Shown: piece by piece, positions 34,605 through 45,021 of the stretch
Layout: each line of letters starts with the position of its first letter
How positions within the stretch are numbered: position 1 is the stretch's first letter
NCBI RefSeq assembly: GCF_002261475.1
Contig: NZ_NEVN01000001.1
Location: forward strand, 434,001-498,000
Reading direction: 5' to 3'
Length of the DNA: 64,000 nt
Source of the DNA: Bordetella genomosp. 5
GTDB lineage: Bacteria; Pseudomonadota; Gammaproteobacteria; Burkholderiales; Burkholderiaceae_B
The notes under the pieces: model-generated
What the model saw: only the letters and a program-made list of their open reading frames with translations
What the model was told of the DNA's origin: nothing
Databases searched by the model: none
Program-made: the position numbers and the translations under genes

Positions 34605-36491
34605 TCAGGCCTCGACGGTGCCGACATAGCGGCAGTCGAGTTCGAGCGAGAGCTCGTCCATGCCCAGAATGTCGATCTGCACCGCGGTGCCGCGTTCGAG
34701 TTCGGGCAGGCCCCCCACGCGCGTCACGAGCGGGGCGTCCGCCAGGCGTACGAGGTCTTCGCGCAGCACGTGGGCGACGCTGCGCGTCACGTTGTGCTGC
34801 TTGAGCCAGCGCAGCACCCAGTAGCGCTCCATCGCGCTCTGGAACTCGGCCCAGGCCGTGTATTGCGCATCGAACGCGCCGATGATGGCGAACAGATCCG
34901 CATCCTTGGGCTTGAACGGGGCCACCAGCCGCGCGGACACGCCGTGCTCCACGGCCGCGATCAGTTGCCACTGATTCACGAGGTCGACGTAGCGGCGCAG
35001 CGGCGAGGTGCTCCAGGCGTACTGCGGCACGCCGATGGCTTCGTGCGGCAGGGCCTGAGTGCTCATGCGCACGCGGCCGGCCTGCTGCGAGCGATAGATG
35101 CCCGGCACGCCATGCTGGTGCAGCAGGCCGCCCCAGGTGTTGTTGGCCAGGATCATGTATTCGGCCACCATGCGGTCCAGCGGCGCATTGCGCTGGCGCG
35201 GCACGAGGCGCACGACCGTGTCGGGATCGTCCGGGTTGCCGTCGAGGTAGAAGCTGTACTCGACGCGCGAGTTGTTCTCGGGCTTGCCGCGCACGGCCTC
35301 GCGCTGGGCGGTGAGGTGCTGCGCCAGGCGCCACAGCGGACGCAGCCAATGGCCGTAAGGCAGCACCGCGTCCGGGTCGTTGAGCGCGGCCTCGGTGACC
35401 TCGGCGTCCAGCATGTTGTGGCGCAGGTTCTCGCGCACCACGATGCGTTCCAGACGCGTGTCGGTCTCGAGGATTTCGCCGGTCGCGAGATCCGCCGTCA
35501 CGTAGAGCGACAGGGCCGGCACCTCCCGGCCCGCATCCAGCGAGAAGTGCTGGATCACGCTGTCGGGCTGCATCGGGATCTTGTCGCCCGGCATGTAGAC
35601 GGTGGACAGGCGCGCGCGGGCGAGCTTGTCGAGTTCGCTGTCACGCGTCACCGACAGGCCGGGAGCGGCCACGTGGATGCCGATGCGCACCCGGTCGCCC
35701 TCGAGCGGGGTCACGGACAGGGCATCGTCGATTTCGGTGGTCGTGATGTCGTCGACCGAATAGATCTCGGCATCGGCGAGCGGCAGGTCGCGCCCGATCG
35801 GCGGAATTTCCACGTCCGGGAAACCCACGCCGCGCGGGAAATTGACGGCCAGGAAGCGGCGCTTGTGCAGCGCCAGCGGATGCGGCCAGGCGCCCAGCTC
35901 GAGCAGCAGGCGGTCGGGGCTCTTCTGCAGACGTGCGCAGGCGGCCTCGAGCGCCTTCCATTGCATGGTGTTCTTGTCGGGGCGCACCACGAGGCTCTCG
36001 GCGACCTGCGCGATCTCCTCGGGCAGGCGGCCCGCGGCCATGTCGTCGACCCAGGCCTGCTGCTGCTCGGCCTGGCGCTGCTTCTTGTCGAGCGCGGCCA
36101 GCGCGGCGGCCAGGATGTCGGGCGGGGCCGGACGGTACTGGCCGCGGCCGCGGCGATGGAAGTAGGCGGGGGCGCCGTGCAGGCGCATCAGGATGGCGGC
36201 CTGTTCGACGGGGCTGGGCGCGTGGCCGAAGTAATCGGCCGCCAGGGCGGGCGAGTCGAACTCCTCCTGCGGCGCGCATTCCCAGAGGAACTGCAGGTCG
36301 ATCTCTTCGGCCATGGCCTGGGCCTGGCTCATCAGCGCGGCCGGCTCCGGCTTGGCGAACGTGAACAGGGTGTTGTTGCGCTTGATCTTGCTGCGCTTGC
36401 CCGATTCGGACTCAACCTGCAGGCTGGCGTCGGTCTCCGACAGGATGTTGCCGGCCTTGAAACTGCCGTCGTCTTCGTAAAACACGTACAT
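34605..36491 (-). CDS. RNB domain-containing exoribonuclease (RNase II family)
   Basis: 628 residues from ATG 36491; ATG 36518 would add nine. The RNB catalytic domain covers ~residues 255-560: DIPPIGRDLPLAD-type entry, SVDDITTTEIDDALSV with the clustered metal-binding Asp, GIHVAAPGLSVTRDSELDKLARARLSTVYMPG-type segment, and MVAEYMILANNTWGGLL. A short C-terminal S1-like strand region ends the protein. It is expected to degrade single-stranded RNA 3' to 5'. Heads the rnb-tonB-aroE-mtgA group. Confidence 0.9.
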   Translation of the reverse strand: MYVFYEDDGSFKAGNILSETDASLQVESESGKRSKIKRNNTLFTFAKPEPAALMSQAQAMAEEIDLQFLWECAPQEEFDSPALAADYFGHAPSPVEQAAILMRLHGAPAYFHRRGRGQYRPAPPDILAAALAALDKKQRQAEQQQAWVDDMAAGRLPEEIAQVAESLVVRPDKNTMQWKALEAACARLQKSPDRLLLELGAWPHPLALHKRRFLAVNFPRGVGFPDVEIPPIGRDLPLADAEIYSVDDITTTEIDDALSVTPLEGDRVRIGIHVAAPGLSVTRDSELDKLARARLSTVYMPGDKIPMQPDSVIQHFSLDAGREVPALSLYVTADLATGEILETDTRLERIVVRENLRHNMLDAEVTEAALNDPDAVLPYGHWLRPLWRLAQHLTAQREAVRGKPENNSRVEYSFYLDGNPDDPDTVVRLVPRQRNAPLDRMVAEYMILANNTWGGLLHQHGVPGIYRSQQAGRVRMSTQALPHEAIGVPQYAWSTSPLRRYVDLVNQWQLIAAVEHGVSARLVAPFKPKDADLFAIIGAFDAQYTAWAEFQSAMERYWVLRWLKQHNVTRSVAHVLREDLVRLADAPLVTRVGGLPELERGTAVQIDILGMDELSLELDCRYVGTVEA

Positions 36492-36544
36492 ATTGAGGGG
36501 TCCATCGGGCGGGAGCACCGCACGCTGTCTTTGGGGTCGGATCG

Positions 36545-37150
36545 TTATCTGTGGGGGTTGGCCAGCGCGAAATCAAGCACTTCGTCGATGTGCTCGGCAA
36601 AGTCCGAGAGGCCATGGTCGCTGCCCGGGATGATGCGTTGGCGGCAGCCCTGGAAACGGTCGCGCATCTCGCGCCAGTCCAGCACTTCATCGCCGGTCGC
36701 GGCGACCAGGAAATAGCGTTCGGGGCGGGTGATCGCCGCGACGTCCAGCGCCTTCAGCTCGTCCACGTACTCGGGGAGAAACACGAACGGCGCGTCCGAA
36801 TGATACATGCGGTGCTCGCCCACCTGCGTCGCCAGGTCGCGCGCGGCGTGGACGGCGGGGTTCAGCAGCACCGCCTTGCACCCGAGGCGCTCGGCGGCCC
36901 AGGTGGCGTAATAACCGCCCAATGACGAGCCGATCACCGTCAGGTCGGAAGCCTCGCACCCGGCGTCCAGCCATTGCCGGGCAAGGTGGTCGATCAGGCG
37001 GGCCGCCTGTGCCGGACTGGCCGGCAGTTGCGGGCTCGCCCACGCCGCCTCGAGGCCGCGGGCCTGCAGGGCCTCTGCCATCAGCCGCGACTTGAACGAG
37101 TCGGGCGATGAGCGGAAACCATGCAGGTACAGGATGCGGTCGCGGGCCAT
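36545..37150 (-). CDS. YqiA/YcfP family alpha/beta hydrolase
   Basis: 201 residues. Begins ILYLHGFRSSPDSFKSRLMAEAL; nucleophile elbow GSSLGGYYATW (Ser), Asp in VAATGDEVLDW and His in PGSDHGLSDF complete a serine-hydrolase triad. The UPF0227 family is annotated as esterase; the natural substrate is unknown. It sits between mpl and rnb on the same strand, 34 bp after mpl. Confidence 0.88.
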   Translation of the reverse strand: MARDRILYLHGFRSSPDSFKSRLMAEALQARGLEAAWASPQLPASPAQAARLIDHLARQWLDAGCEASDLTVIGSSLGGYYATWAAERLGCKAVLLNPAVHAARDLATQVGEHRMYHSDAPFVFLPEYVDELKALDVAAITRPERYFLVAATGDEVLDWREMRDRFQGCRQRIIPGSDHGLSDFAEHIDEVLDFALANPHR

Positions 37151-37184
37151 GGTGTCGTGGGGTGGCTATATAGAGAGTAGGGGC

Positions 37185-38561
37185 TCAGGCGGCGGCGCGT
37201 GCGCGCAGCGCGTCGAGCAGCTTGCCATGCACCCCGCCGAATCCGCCGTTGCTCATGACCAGGATATTGTCGCCGGGGCGTGCCGCGGCGGTCACCGCGC
37301 GCACCAGCGCGTCGAGGTCGTCATGGCTGGTGGCGCGCTCGCCCAGCGGCGCGAGCACCTCGGCCGGATTCCAGCCCAATGCATGCTTGCCTTCGTGCGC
37401 GCCGAAGCAGAAGACCAGATCGGCCTGTTTGAGCGCATCGGGCAGGCGCGCCGCCATCGTGCCGAGCCTCATGGTGTTGGAGCGCGGCTCGAGCACGGCC
37501 AGGATCCGGGCCTCGCCCACCTGCCTGCGCAGGCCGGCGATGGTGGTGTCGATGGCGGTGGGGTGGTGCGCGAAATCGTCGTACACGCGCACGCCATCGA
37601 CCGTGCCGCGCAGTTCCATGCGGCGCTTCACGCCGCCGAAGCGCGACAGCGCCTCGATGCCCGCGGCCGCTTCCACGCCCACATGCTCGGCCGCGGCCAG
37701 CGCGGCCAGCGCGTTCATGCGGTTGTGCTCGCCGCTCAAGGTCCAGCGCACCGTCCCGGCCGGCACGCCGGCCCGTCGCACCTCGAAAGCGCCGTCGGCA
37801 TCCGCCGGACCCGCGCTCCAGCCTGCATCCGCGCCGAAGTACACGGTTTCGGACCAGCAACCGCGCGCAATCACGCGTTCCAGCGCCGGCGAGCCGGCGG
37901 GCAGCACGATCCGGCCCGCGCCAGGAATGGTGCGCACGAGGTGATGGAACTGCGTTTCGATCGCGGCGAGATCCGGGAAGATATCGGCATGATCGAATTC
38001 GAGGTTGTTGAGTACGGCGGTTCGCGGGCGGTAGTGCACGAACTTGGAGCGCTTGTCGAAGAACGCCGTATCGTATTCATCGGCCTCGATCACGAACGGG
38101 CGCACCGAGGGATCGAAACGCGCCGACACCTTGAGATCGTTGGCGACGCCGCCGATCAGGAAATTGGGATTCAATCCGGCGTGCTCGAGAATCCAGGCCA
38201 GCATCGAGCTCGTGGTGGTCTTGCCGTGCGTACCCGCCACGGCCAGCACATGCCCGCCGGGCAGGACGTTCTCGCCCAGCCACTGCGGTCCGGACACGTA
38301 GCGCGCACCCGAATTCAGGATGGCTTCCATCAGGGGGTTGCCCCGGCTCACGACATTGCCGATCACGAACAGGTCGGGCTGCAGCGCCAGCTGGTCGGCG
38401 CCGAAGCCCTCGATCAGCTCGATGCCCTGTTCGGCCAGCTGAGTGCTCATCGGCGGGTAGACGCCCGCGTCGCAGCCGGTGACCTTGTGCCCGGCCGCGC
38501 GTGCGATCAGCGCCAGGCCACCCATGAACGTGCCGCAAATACCAAGAATGTGCAGATGCAT
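37185..38561 (-). CDS. mpl: UDP-N-acetylmuramate:L-alanyl-gamma-D-glutamyl-meso-diaminopimelate ligase
   Basis: 458 residues from ATG 38561. Mur ligase fold: MHLHILGICGTFMGGLALIA, the ATP loop AGTHGKTTTSSMLAW near residue 110, LIGGVANDL, FVIEADEYDTAFFDKRSK, and the C-terminal DDFAHHPTAI and LEPRSNTMR. FMGG and the DEYDTAFFDKRSK motif separate Mpl from MurC. It reattaches recycled tripeptide to UDP-MurNAc in the cytosol. Confidence 0.95.
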   Translation of the reverse strand: MHLHILGICGTFMGGLALIARAAGHKVTGCDAGVYPPMSTQLAEQGIELIEGFGADQLALQPDLFVIGNVVSRGNPLMEAILNSGARYVSGPQWLGENVLPGGHVLAVAGTHGKTTTSSMLAWILEHAGLNPNFLIGGVANDLKVSARFDPSVRPFVIEADEYDTAFFDKRSKFVHYRPRTAVLNNLEFDHADIFPDLAAIETQFHHLVRTIPGAGRIVLPAGSPALERVIARGCWSETVYFGADAGWSAGPADADGAFEVRRAGVPAGTVRWTLSGEHNRMNALAALAAAEHVGVEAAAGIEALSRFGGVKRRMELRGTVDGVRVYDDFAHHPTAIDTTIAGLRRQVGEARILAVLEPRSNTMRLGTMAARLPDALKQADLVFCFGAHEGKHALGWNPAEVLAPLGERATSHDDLDALVRAVTAAARPGDNILVMSNGGFGGVHGKLLDALRARAAA

Positions 38562-38646
38562 ACTGAATCTCCTGGCTGCATTGTAGAGGCATGTCGCGGG
38601 CAAGCCGGGGCTCGGCACGGGCGCCATCAGCGGCTATGATCGCAGC

Positions 38647-39216
38647 ATGAACCGCCGACTCTTTCTGTCTACCGCCGCCGTCGCCATCGTGGGTGCGGGC
38701 GTGGCCACCTATTTCATTGGCCGCAAGGCCGACACGCCGTCATCGGGCGCTGGCGCGAGCGCGGGTGCCCAATCGGGTCAGGCCGCCGGCGCGCAGCCCA
38801 CCGCCGCCGATCTGCTCGCCATGTCGCTGCCCGACGTGGCCGGCCAGACGCAGGCGCTGTCGCAGTGGCGCGGCAAGCCGATGGTGATCAATTTCTGGGC
38901 AACGTGGTGCGCCCCGTGCGTGCGCGAGATGCCCGAGCTCGAAGCCTTGAGCAAAAAGTACCCAGGGGTGCAGCTGGTCGGGATCGGCGTCGATAATGTC
39001 GACAACATCCGCAAATTCCAGGAGAAAGTGGTGGTCAGCTATCCGCTGCTCGTCATGGGCATGAGCGCCATCGACACACTGCGTCAGCTGGGCAATCCGT
39101 CCGGTGGGCTGCCATTTACGCTGGTTTTGAACGCAGATGGCAGCATTAGCGAGAAAATCCTGGGCGAAATCGATCCGGCCAAGCTCGACGCTTCGATAGC
39201 GCGCGTAGTGGCTTGA
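38647..39216 (+). CDS. TlpA-family thiol:disulfide reductase
   Basis: 189 residues. An uncleaved anchor or signal (RLFLSTAAVAIVGAGVATYFI) is followed by a Ala/Gln-rich linker and a thioredoxin domain with WATWCAPCVREMPELEAL as the redox centre and the cis-Pro in NPSGGLPFTLVL. It is periplasmic and reducing, as in cytochrome c or metal-site maturation. Divergent from mpl, and separated by 74 bp from aroQ. Confidence 0.9.
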   Translation: MNRRLFLSTAAVAIVGAGVATYFIGRKADTPSSGAGASAGAQSGQAAGAQPTAADLLAMSLPDVAGQTQALSQWRGKPMVINFWATWCAPCVREMPELEALSKKYPGVQLVGIGVDNVDNIRKFQEKVVVSYPLLVMGMSAIDTLRQLGNPSGGLPFTLVLNADGSISEKILGEIDPAKLDASIARVVA

Positions 39217-39290
39217 TTCAATTGGACAAATAACCGGAATTGGCGTAAAAAGTCGCCTTATCGATTGTTTTGCCAGCATATGGCAAGCTC

Positions 39291-39725
39291 ATGGCACAAC
39301 GCATACTGGTATTGCATGGCCCCAATCTGAATCTGCTCGGGACTCGCGAACCTCATATCTACGGCAGCCTCACGCTGGTGCAGATCAACGAGGGGCTCGA
39401 AGCCCTGGCGGCGCAATTGGGCGTGACCCTGGCGGCGTGGCAAAGCAATCACGAAGGGGCGCTGGTGGACCGCATTCAGGCGGCCGCCCAGGACGGCACC
39501 GACTTCATCATCATCAACGCGGCGGCTTACACGCATACCAGTGTGGCGGTGCGCGACGCGTTGGCCGGGGTGGCGATCCCATTTATTGAAGTACATTTGT
39601 CCAACCTGTACAAGCGCGAGCCGTTCCGGCATCACTCGTACCTGTCCGACCTGGCCATCGGCCTGATCTCCGGACTTGGCGCGGATGGCTATGAGGCAGC
39701 CCTGCGCTACGCGGCGCGGCACTGA
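39291..39725 (+). CDS. aroQ: 3-dehydroquinate dehydratase, type II
   Basis: 144 residues from ATG 39291. [20 protein letters not shown] with the catalytic Tyr, [33 protein letters not shown] and [20 protein letters not shown] are the hallmark motifs. Third step of the shikimate pathway, forming a dodecamer in the cytosol. Immediately upstream of accBC, the usual betaproteobacterial arrangement. Confidence 0.95.
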   Translation: MAQRILVLHGPNLNLLGTREPHIYGSLTLVQINEGLEALAAQLGVTLAAWQSNHEGALVDRIQAAAQDGTDFIIINAAAYTHTSVAVRDALAGVAIPFIEVHLSNLYKREPFRHHSYLSDLAIGLISGLGADGYEAALRYAARH

Positions 39726-39816
39726 CTCTCACCCGGATCAAGATTCACATCCTAAATATACGGCGCGACCCGCGATAGACACGGGCGCCGTCAAACTCAA
39801 TCGGGAAGCAGCTTCT

Positions 39817-40263
39817 ATGGACCTCCGAAAACTCAAGACCCTGATCGACCTGGTGGCTGAATCGGGCATTGCCGAGCTCGAAATCACCGAAGGCGAAGGC
39901 AAGGTTCGCATCGTCAAGTTCTCCCAGGCCCTTCAGCCGGTCGCCTACCAGGCTCCCGAAGCGCCCGCCGTCGTCGCCACGCCGGCCGCCGCGCCTGCCG
40001 CCGCCGAGCCCGCCGCTCCGGTGATCCAGGGCCACGTGGTCAAGGCCCCGATGGTCGGCACGTTCTACCGCTCGCCCAATCCGGGCGCCGCACCGTTCAT
40101 CGAAGTCGGCCAATCCGTCAAGGAAGGCGATCCGCTGTGCATCATCGAAGCGATGAAGCTGCTCAACGAGATCGAAGCCGACAAGTCCGGTGTGATCAAA
40201 GAAATCCTGGTCGAAAACGGCGAGCCCGTCGAGTACGGTCAACCGCTGTTCGTCATTGGCTGA
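39817..40263 (+). CDS. accB: Biotin carboxyl carrier protein of acetyl-CoA carboxylase
   Basis: 148 residues from ATG 39817. N-terminal helix [18 protein letters not shown], an Ala/Pro-rich mobile linker (~50-75), and the biotinyl domain with the thumb-containing [16 protein letters not shown] and biotin-acceptor Lys in [14 protein letters not shown]. Carries CO2 between AccC and the AccAD transferase in fatty-acid synthesis. Nine bp separate it from accC. Confidence 0.96.
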   Translation: MDLRKLKTLIDLVAESGIAELEITEGEGKVRIVKFSQALQPVAYQAPEAPAVVATPAAAPAAAEPAAPVIQGHVVKAPMVGTFYRSPNPGAAPFIEVGQSVKEGDPLCIIEAMKLLNEIEADKSGVIKEILVENGEPVEYGQPLFVIG

Positions 40264-40272
40264 TAGCGCAAA

Positions 40273-41619
40273 ATGTTTGAAAAAATCCTGATCGCCAATC
40301 GCGGCGAGATCGCTCTGCGCATCCAGCGCGCCTGCCGCGAGCTGGGTATCAAGACCGTGGTGGTGCACTCCGAAGCCGATCGCGACGCCAAGTACGTCCG
40401 TCTGGCCGACGAGTCCGTCTGCATCGGACCGGCGCCGTCGCGCGAGAGCTACCTGAACATGCCGGCCATCATCTCGGCCGCCGAAGTGACGGACTCCGAG
40501 GCGATCCACCCGGGTTACGGTTTTCTTTCCGAAAACGCCGACTTCGCCGACCGCGTCGAGAAGAGCGGCTTCGTGTTCATCGGCCCGCGCCCCGACACCA
40601 TTCGCCTGATGGGCGACAAGGTCAGCGCCAAGCACGCCATGATCGAAGCCGGTGTGCCGGTGGTGCCCGGTTCTGAAGGCGCGCTGCCCGATGATCCCCA
40701 GGAAATCGTGCGCATCGCGCGCGAGGTGGGCTACCCGGTCATCATCAAGGCCGCCGGTGGCGGTGGTGGCCGCGGCATGCGCGTGGTCTACACCGAAGCC
40801 GCGCTGCTGAACGCCGTCACGATGACGCGTTCCGAGGCGGGCGCCGCGTTCAACAACCCTGAAGTCTATATGGAGAAGTTCCTCGAGAACCCCCGCCATG
40901 TGGAGATTCAGGTGCTGGCCGATGGCGGCCGCAACGCCGTCTGGCTGGGCGAGCGCGACTGCTCGATGCAGCGCCGCCACCAGAAGGTCATCGAAGAAGC
41001 GCCGGCGCCGGGCATCGCCCGTCGTCTGATCGAGCGCATCGGTGATCGTTGCGCCGACGCCTGCCGCAAGATGGGCTACCGCGGTGCCGGCACGTTCGAG
41101 TTCCTGTACGAAAACGGAGAGTTCTATTTCATCGAAATGAACACCCGTATTCAGGTCGAGCACCCGGTCACCGAACTGATCACGGGCATCGATCTGGTTC
41201 AGCAGCAGATCCTGATCGCCGCCGGCGAAAAGTTCACGCTGCGCCAGCGCGACATCCAGTTCAAGGGTCACGCGATCGAGTGCCGCATCAACGCCGAAGA
41301 TCCGTTCCGTTTCGTGCCCAGCCCCGGCCGCATCACCAACTGGCACGTCGCCGGTGGTCCGGGCGTGCGTATCGATTCGCACGTGTTCAATGGCTATTTC
41401 GTGCCGCCCAACTACGATTCGATGATCGCCAAGGTCATCACGTATGGCGACACGCGTGACCAGGCCCTGGCGCGCATGCGCACGGCCCTGTCCGAAATGG
41501 TCGTCGAGGGAATTCAGACCAACATCCCGCTGCATCGCGAGCTGTTGACGGATGCCCGCTTCATCGAAGGCGGCACCAGCATCCACTACCTCGAACACAA
41601 GTTGGCTCAGCGTCCCTGA
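40273..41619 (+). CDS. accC: Biotin carboxylase subunit of acetyl-CoA carboxylase
   Basis: 448 residues, the standard length. [35 protein letters not shown], the Gly-rich ATP loop [50 protein letters not shown] and the C-terminal [16 protein letters not shown] are all present. It carboxylates biotin on AccB using ATP and bicarbonate. Followed by a strong terminator. Confidence 0.97.
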   Translation: MFEKILIANRGEIALRIQRACRELGIKTVVVHSEADRDAKYVRLADESVCIGPAPSRESYLNMPAIISAAEVTDSEAIHPGYGFLSENADFADRVEKSGFVFIGPRPDTIRLMGDKVSAKHAMIEAGVPVVPGSEGALPDDPQEIVRIAREVGYPVIIKAAGGGGGRGMRVVYTEAALLNAVTMTRSEAGAAFNNPEVYMEKFLENPRHVEIQVLADGGRNAVWLGERDCSMQRRHQKVIEEAPAPGIARRLIERIGDRCADACRKMGYRGAGTFEFLYENGEFYFIEMNTRIQVEHPVTELITGIDLVQQQILIAAGEKFTLRQRDIQFKGHAIECRINAEDPFRFVPSPGRITNWHVAGGPGVRIDSHVFNGYFVPPNYDSMIAKVITYGDTRDQALARMRTALSEMVVEGIQTNIPLHRELLTDARFIEGGTSIHYLEHKLAQRP

Positions 41620-41631
41620 CCAGCCTGAATC

Positions 41632-41657
41632 GGGGGGCCTCTGGCCCCCCGTTTTTT
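41632..41657 (+). terminator. Rho-independent terminator of accBC
   Basis: GGGGGGCC (41632-41639), loop TCT, GGCCCCCC (41643-41650), then GTTTTTT. Classic intrinsic terminator 12 bp after accC. Confidence 0.9.
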
Positions 41658-41715
41658 GCTTCGCTATATTAGGTGGGTCGCCCCGCAAGGGCGCTCCACC
41701 CATGGAACTCATCAC

Positions 41716-42639
41716 ATGCGTGAACTCGTCCTTCATTGCCGCGAGGCGCAGGCCGAAGCGCTGTCCGATGCGCTGCTCGAGGCCGGCGTGCTCTCCGTCT
41801 CCGTCGAAGACGCCGATTTCGGTACCGAAGAAGAGCGCCCCTTGTTCGGCGAGCCGGGCACCGAGCCGGAAGTCCAGGCCTGGGACCACAACCGCGTCGT
41901 GGCGCTGCTGCCCGATGGCGCCGACCCCGCTCAGTTGCTGGCGCAAGCCGCCGTCGAGGCCGGGCTGGATCCCGCGCTCTTCGAGGGCTGGACGCTGCGC
42001 GACGTGCCCGACGCCGACTGGGTGCGCCTGACGCAATCCCAGTTCGGCCCCATCCAGATTTCCGAGCGGCTGTGGATCGTGCCCAGCTGGCATCGCGACG
42101 ATCCGGGCGTGGCCGAGGCCATCGCCGCCACGCCCGAGGCCTCGATCCATATCGAGCTCGACCCCGGTCTCGCCTTCGGCACCGGCAGCCATCCCACGAC
42201 CCATCTCTGCCTGGCCTGGCTCGAAGCCGAGCTGCCCCAGGGCGCGAACGTGCTCGACTACGGTTGCGGTTCGGGCATCCTGGCCATCGCCGCGCGCAAG
42301 CTCGGCGCCGGCGAGACGCTGGCGGTCGACATCGATCCGCAGGCCGTGCAGGCTTCCGAAGACAACGCCCGCACCAATCAGGTCGAACTCACCGCGATGC
42401 TGCCCGAGGGCTTGTCCGACGGCACCTTTGACGTGGTGGTCGCCAATATTCTTTCCAACCCGCTCAAGGTGCTCGCGCCGATGCTGGCCGGACGCGTGGC
42501 GCCCGGCGGGGCACTGGTGTTGTCGGGCGTGCTCGAGCGTCAGGCCGAAGAAGTGGCCGCCGCGTATGCGCCCTGGATCGCCCTGTCGGTCTGGCGCGCG
42601 CGCGACGGCTGGGTCTGCCTGAGCGGCCGCAAGGCCTGA
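41716..42639 (+). CDS. prmA: Ribosomal protein L11 methyltransferase
   Basis: 307 residues from ATG 41716. N-terminal substrate domain ([29 protein letters not shown]), a linker with [20 protein letters not shown], and a class I methyltransferase domain with [19 protein letters not shown] and [15 protein letters not shown]. Trimethylates L11 residues using S-adenosylmethionine. It is the first gene of a run with the zinc-ribbon protein, spaced 19 bp. Confidence 0.95.
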   Translation: MRELVLHCREAQAEALSDALLEAGVLSVSVEDADFGTEEERPLFGEPGTEPEVQAWDHNRVVALLPDGADPAQLLAQAAVEAGLDPALFEGWTLRDVPDADWVRLTQSQFGPIQISERLWIVPSWHRDDPGVAEAIAATPEASIHIELDPGLAFGTGSHPTTHLCLAWLEAELPQGANVLDYGCGSGILAIAARKLGAGETLAVDIDPQAVQASEDNARTNQVELTAMLPEGLSDGTFDVVVANILSNPLKVLAPMLAGRVAPGGALVLSGVLERQAEEVAAAYAPWIALSVWRARDGWVCLSGRKA

Positions 42640-42658
42640 CGACGAGGCGGGGCAGCAC

Positions 42659-44062
42659 ATGGCCTTGGTGACACGTTGTCCGCATTGCGGCGCCTCCTTC
42701 AAGGTCGTGGCTGACCAACTGCGGATCCGCAATGGGCTGGTGCGCTGCGGCGCCTGCCAGACCGTTTTCGACGGCCGCGCCTGCCTGGTGCAACCGGCCG
42801 AGCCGGTGGTGCCCACGCTGACGCAGCCCGCCGATGCGGCGCCGCCCACGCCCGCGGCGCCGTCGTTCGCCCCGGCCGCGAGTCCGCGCGCCACCGAGCC
42901 GGCGCCGGCCGCCGTATCGCCCGCCGAACCCGTTTATTCCCATGCCGCGGCGCCCACGCCGGTGGCGCCGCAGCCGCTGCCCCCGGTGCCGCCGGCCGTC
43001 CTGCGCGGTCGCGCGGACATGCGCCGCGACACGGTCGAGCCGCAAGCGGACGACGCGTTCGAAGACGACGAGGCCGACGCGCCCGCGGCGTCGCCCGCGC
43101 CGTATGTGTCGATGCCCCTGGCGGCCGACGCCCTGATGCGGGCCGAACGCGACGAGCGCGAGCCTCGCCTCGGCGCCGCCGCCGTGCCACCCTGGGACGA
43201 CGAGCCCTCGCTGAGCGACGACGCGCCGGCCGTGATCCGCGGCCCGCGCCGGGCTGGCGCCGGGCGCGATGAACCGCGTCTGGGCGATGCGCCGCGCGAA
43301 CCGGGTCTGTCGGCCGATGGCGGCCGCGCGCGGCTGACGCCCGTTTATTCCGACTCGGCTGCGCTCGGCCGGGCTGCCACCAGCCGCGCCGCTGCGCGTG
43401 CCGAGCCCGTTGCCGCCACCGCCGAGGCCGAGCTCGACGACGACGATCTCGATGCGCATGCCGCCGAGCCCGTGCTCGGCGAGGCCCGCACGCGTTATTC
43501 GAGCAGCACCGACAGTGGCCGTACGCCGCCCGAATTCCTCGACGACGATCGCGTGGAATCGCGCCGCGCGGGCCGGCGCATCTGGGGGCTGTTGTGCCTG
43601 CTCGGCGTCATCGCCTTGCTGCTGCAATTGCTCTACGTCTATCGCACGCCCATCGCGACCGGCGTACCGGCGCTGCGTCCGGTGCTCGAGCTCGCCTGCA
43701 AGCCGCTCGATTGCACGGTGGGCTACGCGCGGCGCATCGAGCGCATCGCGATCTCCGCGTCGTCGCTGCAGCCGCCCAGCGGCGCGGCCGGCGCGTCCGA
43801 AGACGGCCGCAGCCGCCTGGTGCTCAACGTGACGCTGCGCAACCGCTTCGACAAACCGCAGCCCTGGCCCGCGCTCGTGCTGCAGCTCACGGACATGTCG
43901 GATACGGTGGTGGCGCGCAAGGTGTTGTTGCCGCGCGATTACCTCGCGCCGCAACAGGCGGGCGGGCCTTTCGCGGCCGCCGGCGAAGCGCAGATCTCGG
44001 TGCCCGTGGAGGTCACGGGGCTGCAGGTCAACGGCTATCAGCTCGACAAATTCTTCCCCTGA
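42659..44062 (+). CDS. Zinc-ribbon and DUF3426 domain-containing membrane protein
   Basis: 467 residues. An N-terminal MJ0042-type zinc ribbon (TRCPHCGASFKV...RCGACQTVFDG, four Cys), a very long Ala/Pro/Glu-rich low-complexity middle (~50-300), one membrane span at ~305-325 (GLLCLLGVIALLLQLLYVY), and a C-terminal DUF3426 domain (SRLVLNVTLRNRFDKPQPWP, PRDYLAP). Common next to prmA in betaproteobacteria; function unknown. The disordered middle is longer than in many homologues. Confidence 0.88.
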   Translation: MALVTRCPHCGASFKVVADQLRIRNGLVRCGACQTVFDGRACLVQPAEPVVPTLTQPADAAPPTPAAPSFAPAASPRATEPAPAAVSPAEPVYSHAAAPTPVAPQPLPPVPPAVLRGRADMRRDTVEPQADDAFEDDEADAPAASPAPYVSMPLAADALMRAERDEREPRLGAAAVPPWDDEPSLSDDAPAVIRGPRRAGAGRDEPRLGDAPREPGLSADGGRARLTPVYSDSAALGRAATSRAAARAEPVAATAEAELDDDDLDAHAAEPVLGEARTRYSSSTDSGRTPPEFLDDDRVESRRAGRRIWGLLCLLGVIALLLQLLYVYRTPIATGVPALRPVLELACKPLDCTVGYARRIERIAISASSLQPPSGAAGASEDGRSRLVLNVTLRNRFDKPQPWPALVLQLTDMSDTVVARKVLLPRDYLAPQQAGGPFAAAGEAQISVPVEVTGLQVNGYQLDKFFP

Positions 44063-44082
44063 TTCACACTTAAGGATCCAGC

Positions 44083-45021
44083 ATGACGGCCCCTGTTTTG
44101 ATTTGCGGTTCGATGGCGTTCGACATGATCGCCGTGTTCGAAGGCCACTTCAAAGAACACATCCTGCCCAACCGCATTCAGTCGCTGAGCGTGTCGTTCC
44201 TGGTGCCGACCATGCGCAAGGAGTACGGCGGATGCGCGGGCAACATCGCCTACAACCTCAAGCTGCTGGGCGGCCAGCCGCTGCCCGTGGCCACCGTGGG
44301 GGAAGATGCCGGCGAATACTTCGAACGGCTGGCCGCGCAACAGATCGACAGCACCTACGTGCGCACCGTGCCGGGCACGCTGACCGCGCAGTGCTTCATC
44401 ACCACCGACCTCGACGACAACCAGATCGCCGCCTTCCACCCCGGCGCGATGTCGTTCTCGTCGCAAAACGACCTGTCGCAGGCGCAGGCCGAATGGGCCA
44501 TCGTCGCGCCCGACTCGAAAGAAGGCATGTTCGCGCACGCCGAGGCACTGAACGCGCGCGGCATCCCGTTCATCTTCGATCTGGGCCAGGCCATGCCCCT
44601 CTTCAACAGCGAAGACATCGAGCGCATGCTCGGCCTCGCGCAGGCCATGACGGTCAACGATTACGAAGCCGGCGTGGTCGAAGAGCGCACCGGCCGCAGC
44701 ATGCAGGACATCGCCAAGACGCTAAAGGCCGTGGTCATCACGCGCGGCGCGCAGGGCGCCACGCTGATCACCGAAGGCCAGAGCATCGAGATCGAGCCGG
44801 TCACGGCCGACGAAGTGGTCGACCCGACGGGTTGCGGCGATGCCCACCGTGGCGGCCTGCTTTACGGTCTGACCTCGGGCTGGAGCTGGGCCGACAGCTG
44901 CCGTCTGGGCAACCTGATGGGCGCGATCAAGATCGCCTCGCGCGGTCCGCAGAATCACGCGCCCAGCCGCGCCGACATCGACGCGCGTCTGCACGCGGTC
45001 TACGGTCTGCGTCTCGGCTGA
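44083..45021 (+). CDS. PfkB-family carbohydrate kinase (adenosine/ribokinase-like)
   Basis: 312 residues. Ribokinase fold: GSMAFDMIAVFEGHF, the substrate loop RKEYGGCAGNIAYNLKLLGG, TVNDYEAGVVEERTG and the anion-hole signature DEVVDPTGCGDAHRGGLLYG with the catalytic Asp. Phosphorylates a sugar or nucleoside; in related organisms it is annotated as sugar or adenosine kinase. Substrate not determinable. It follows the zinc-ribbon gene by 20 bp. Confidence 0.9.
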   Translation: MTAPVLICGSMAFDMIAVFEGHFKEHILPNRIQSLSVSFLVPTMRKEYGGCAGNIAYNLKLLGGQPLPVATVGEDAGEYFERLAAQQIDSTYVRTVPGTLTAQCFITTDLDDNQIAAFHPGAMSFSSQNDLSQAQAEWAIVAPDSKEGMFAHAEALNARGIPFIFDLGQAMPLFNSEDIERMLGLAQAMTVNDYEAGVVEERTGRSMQDIAKTLKAVVITRGAQGATLITEGQSIEIEPVTADEVVDPTGCGDAHRGGLLYGLTSGWSWADSCRLGNLMGAIKIASRGPQNHAPSRADIDARLHAVYGLRLG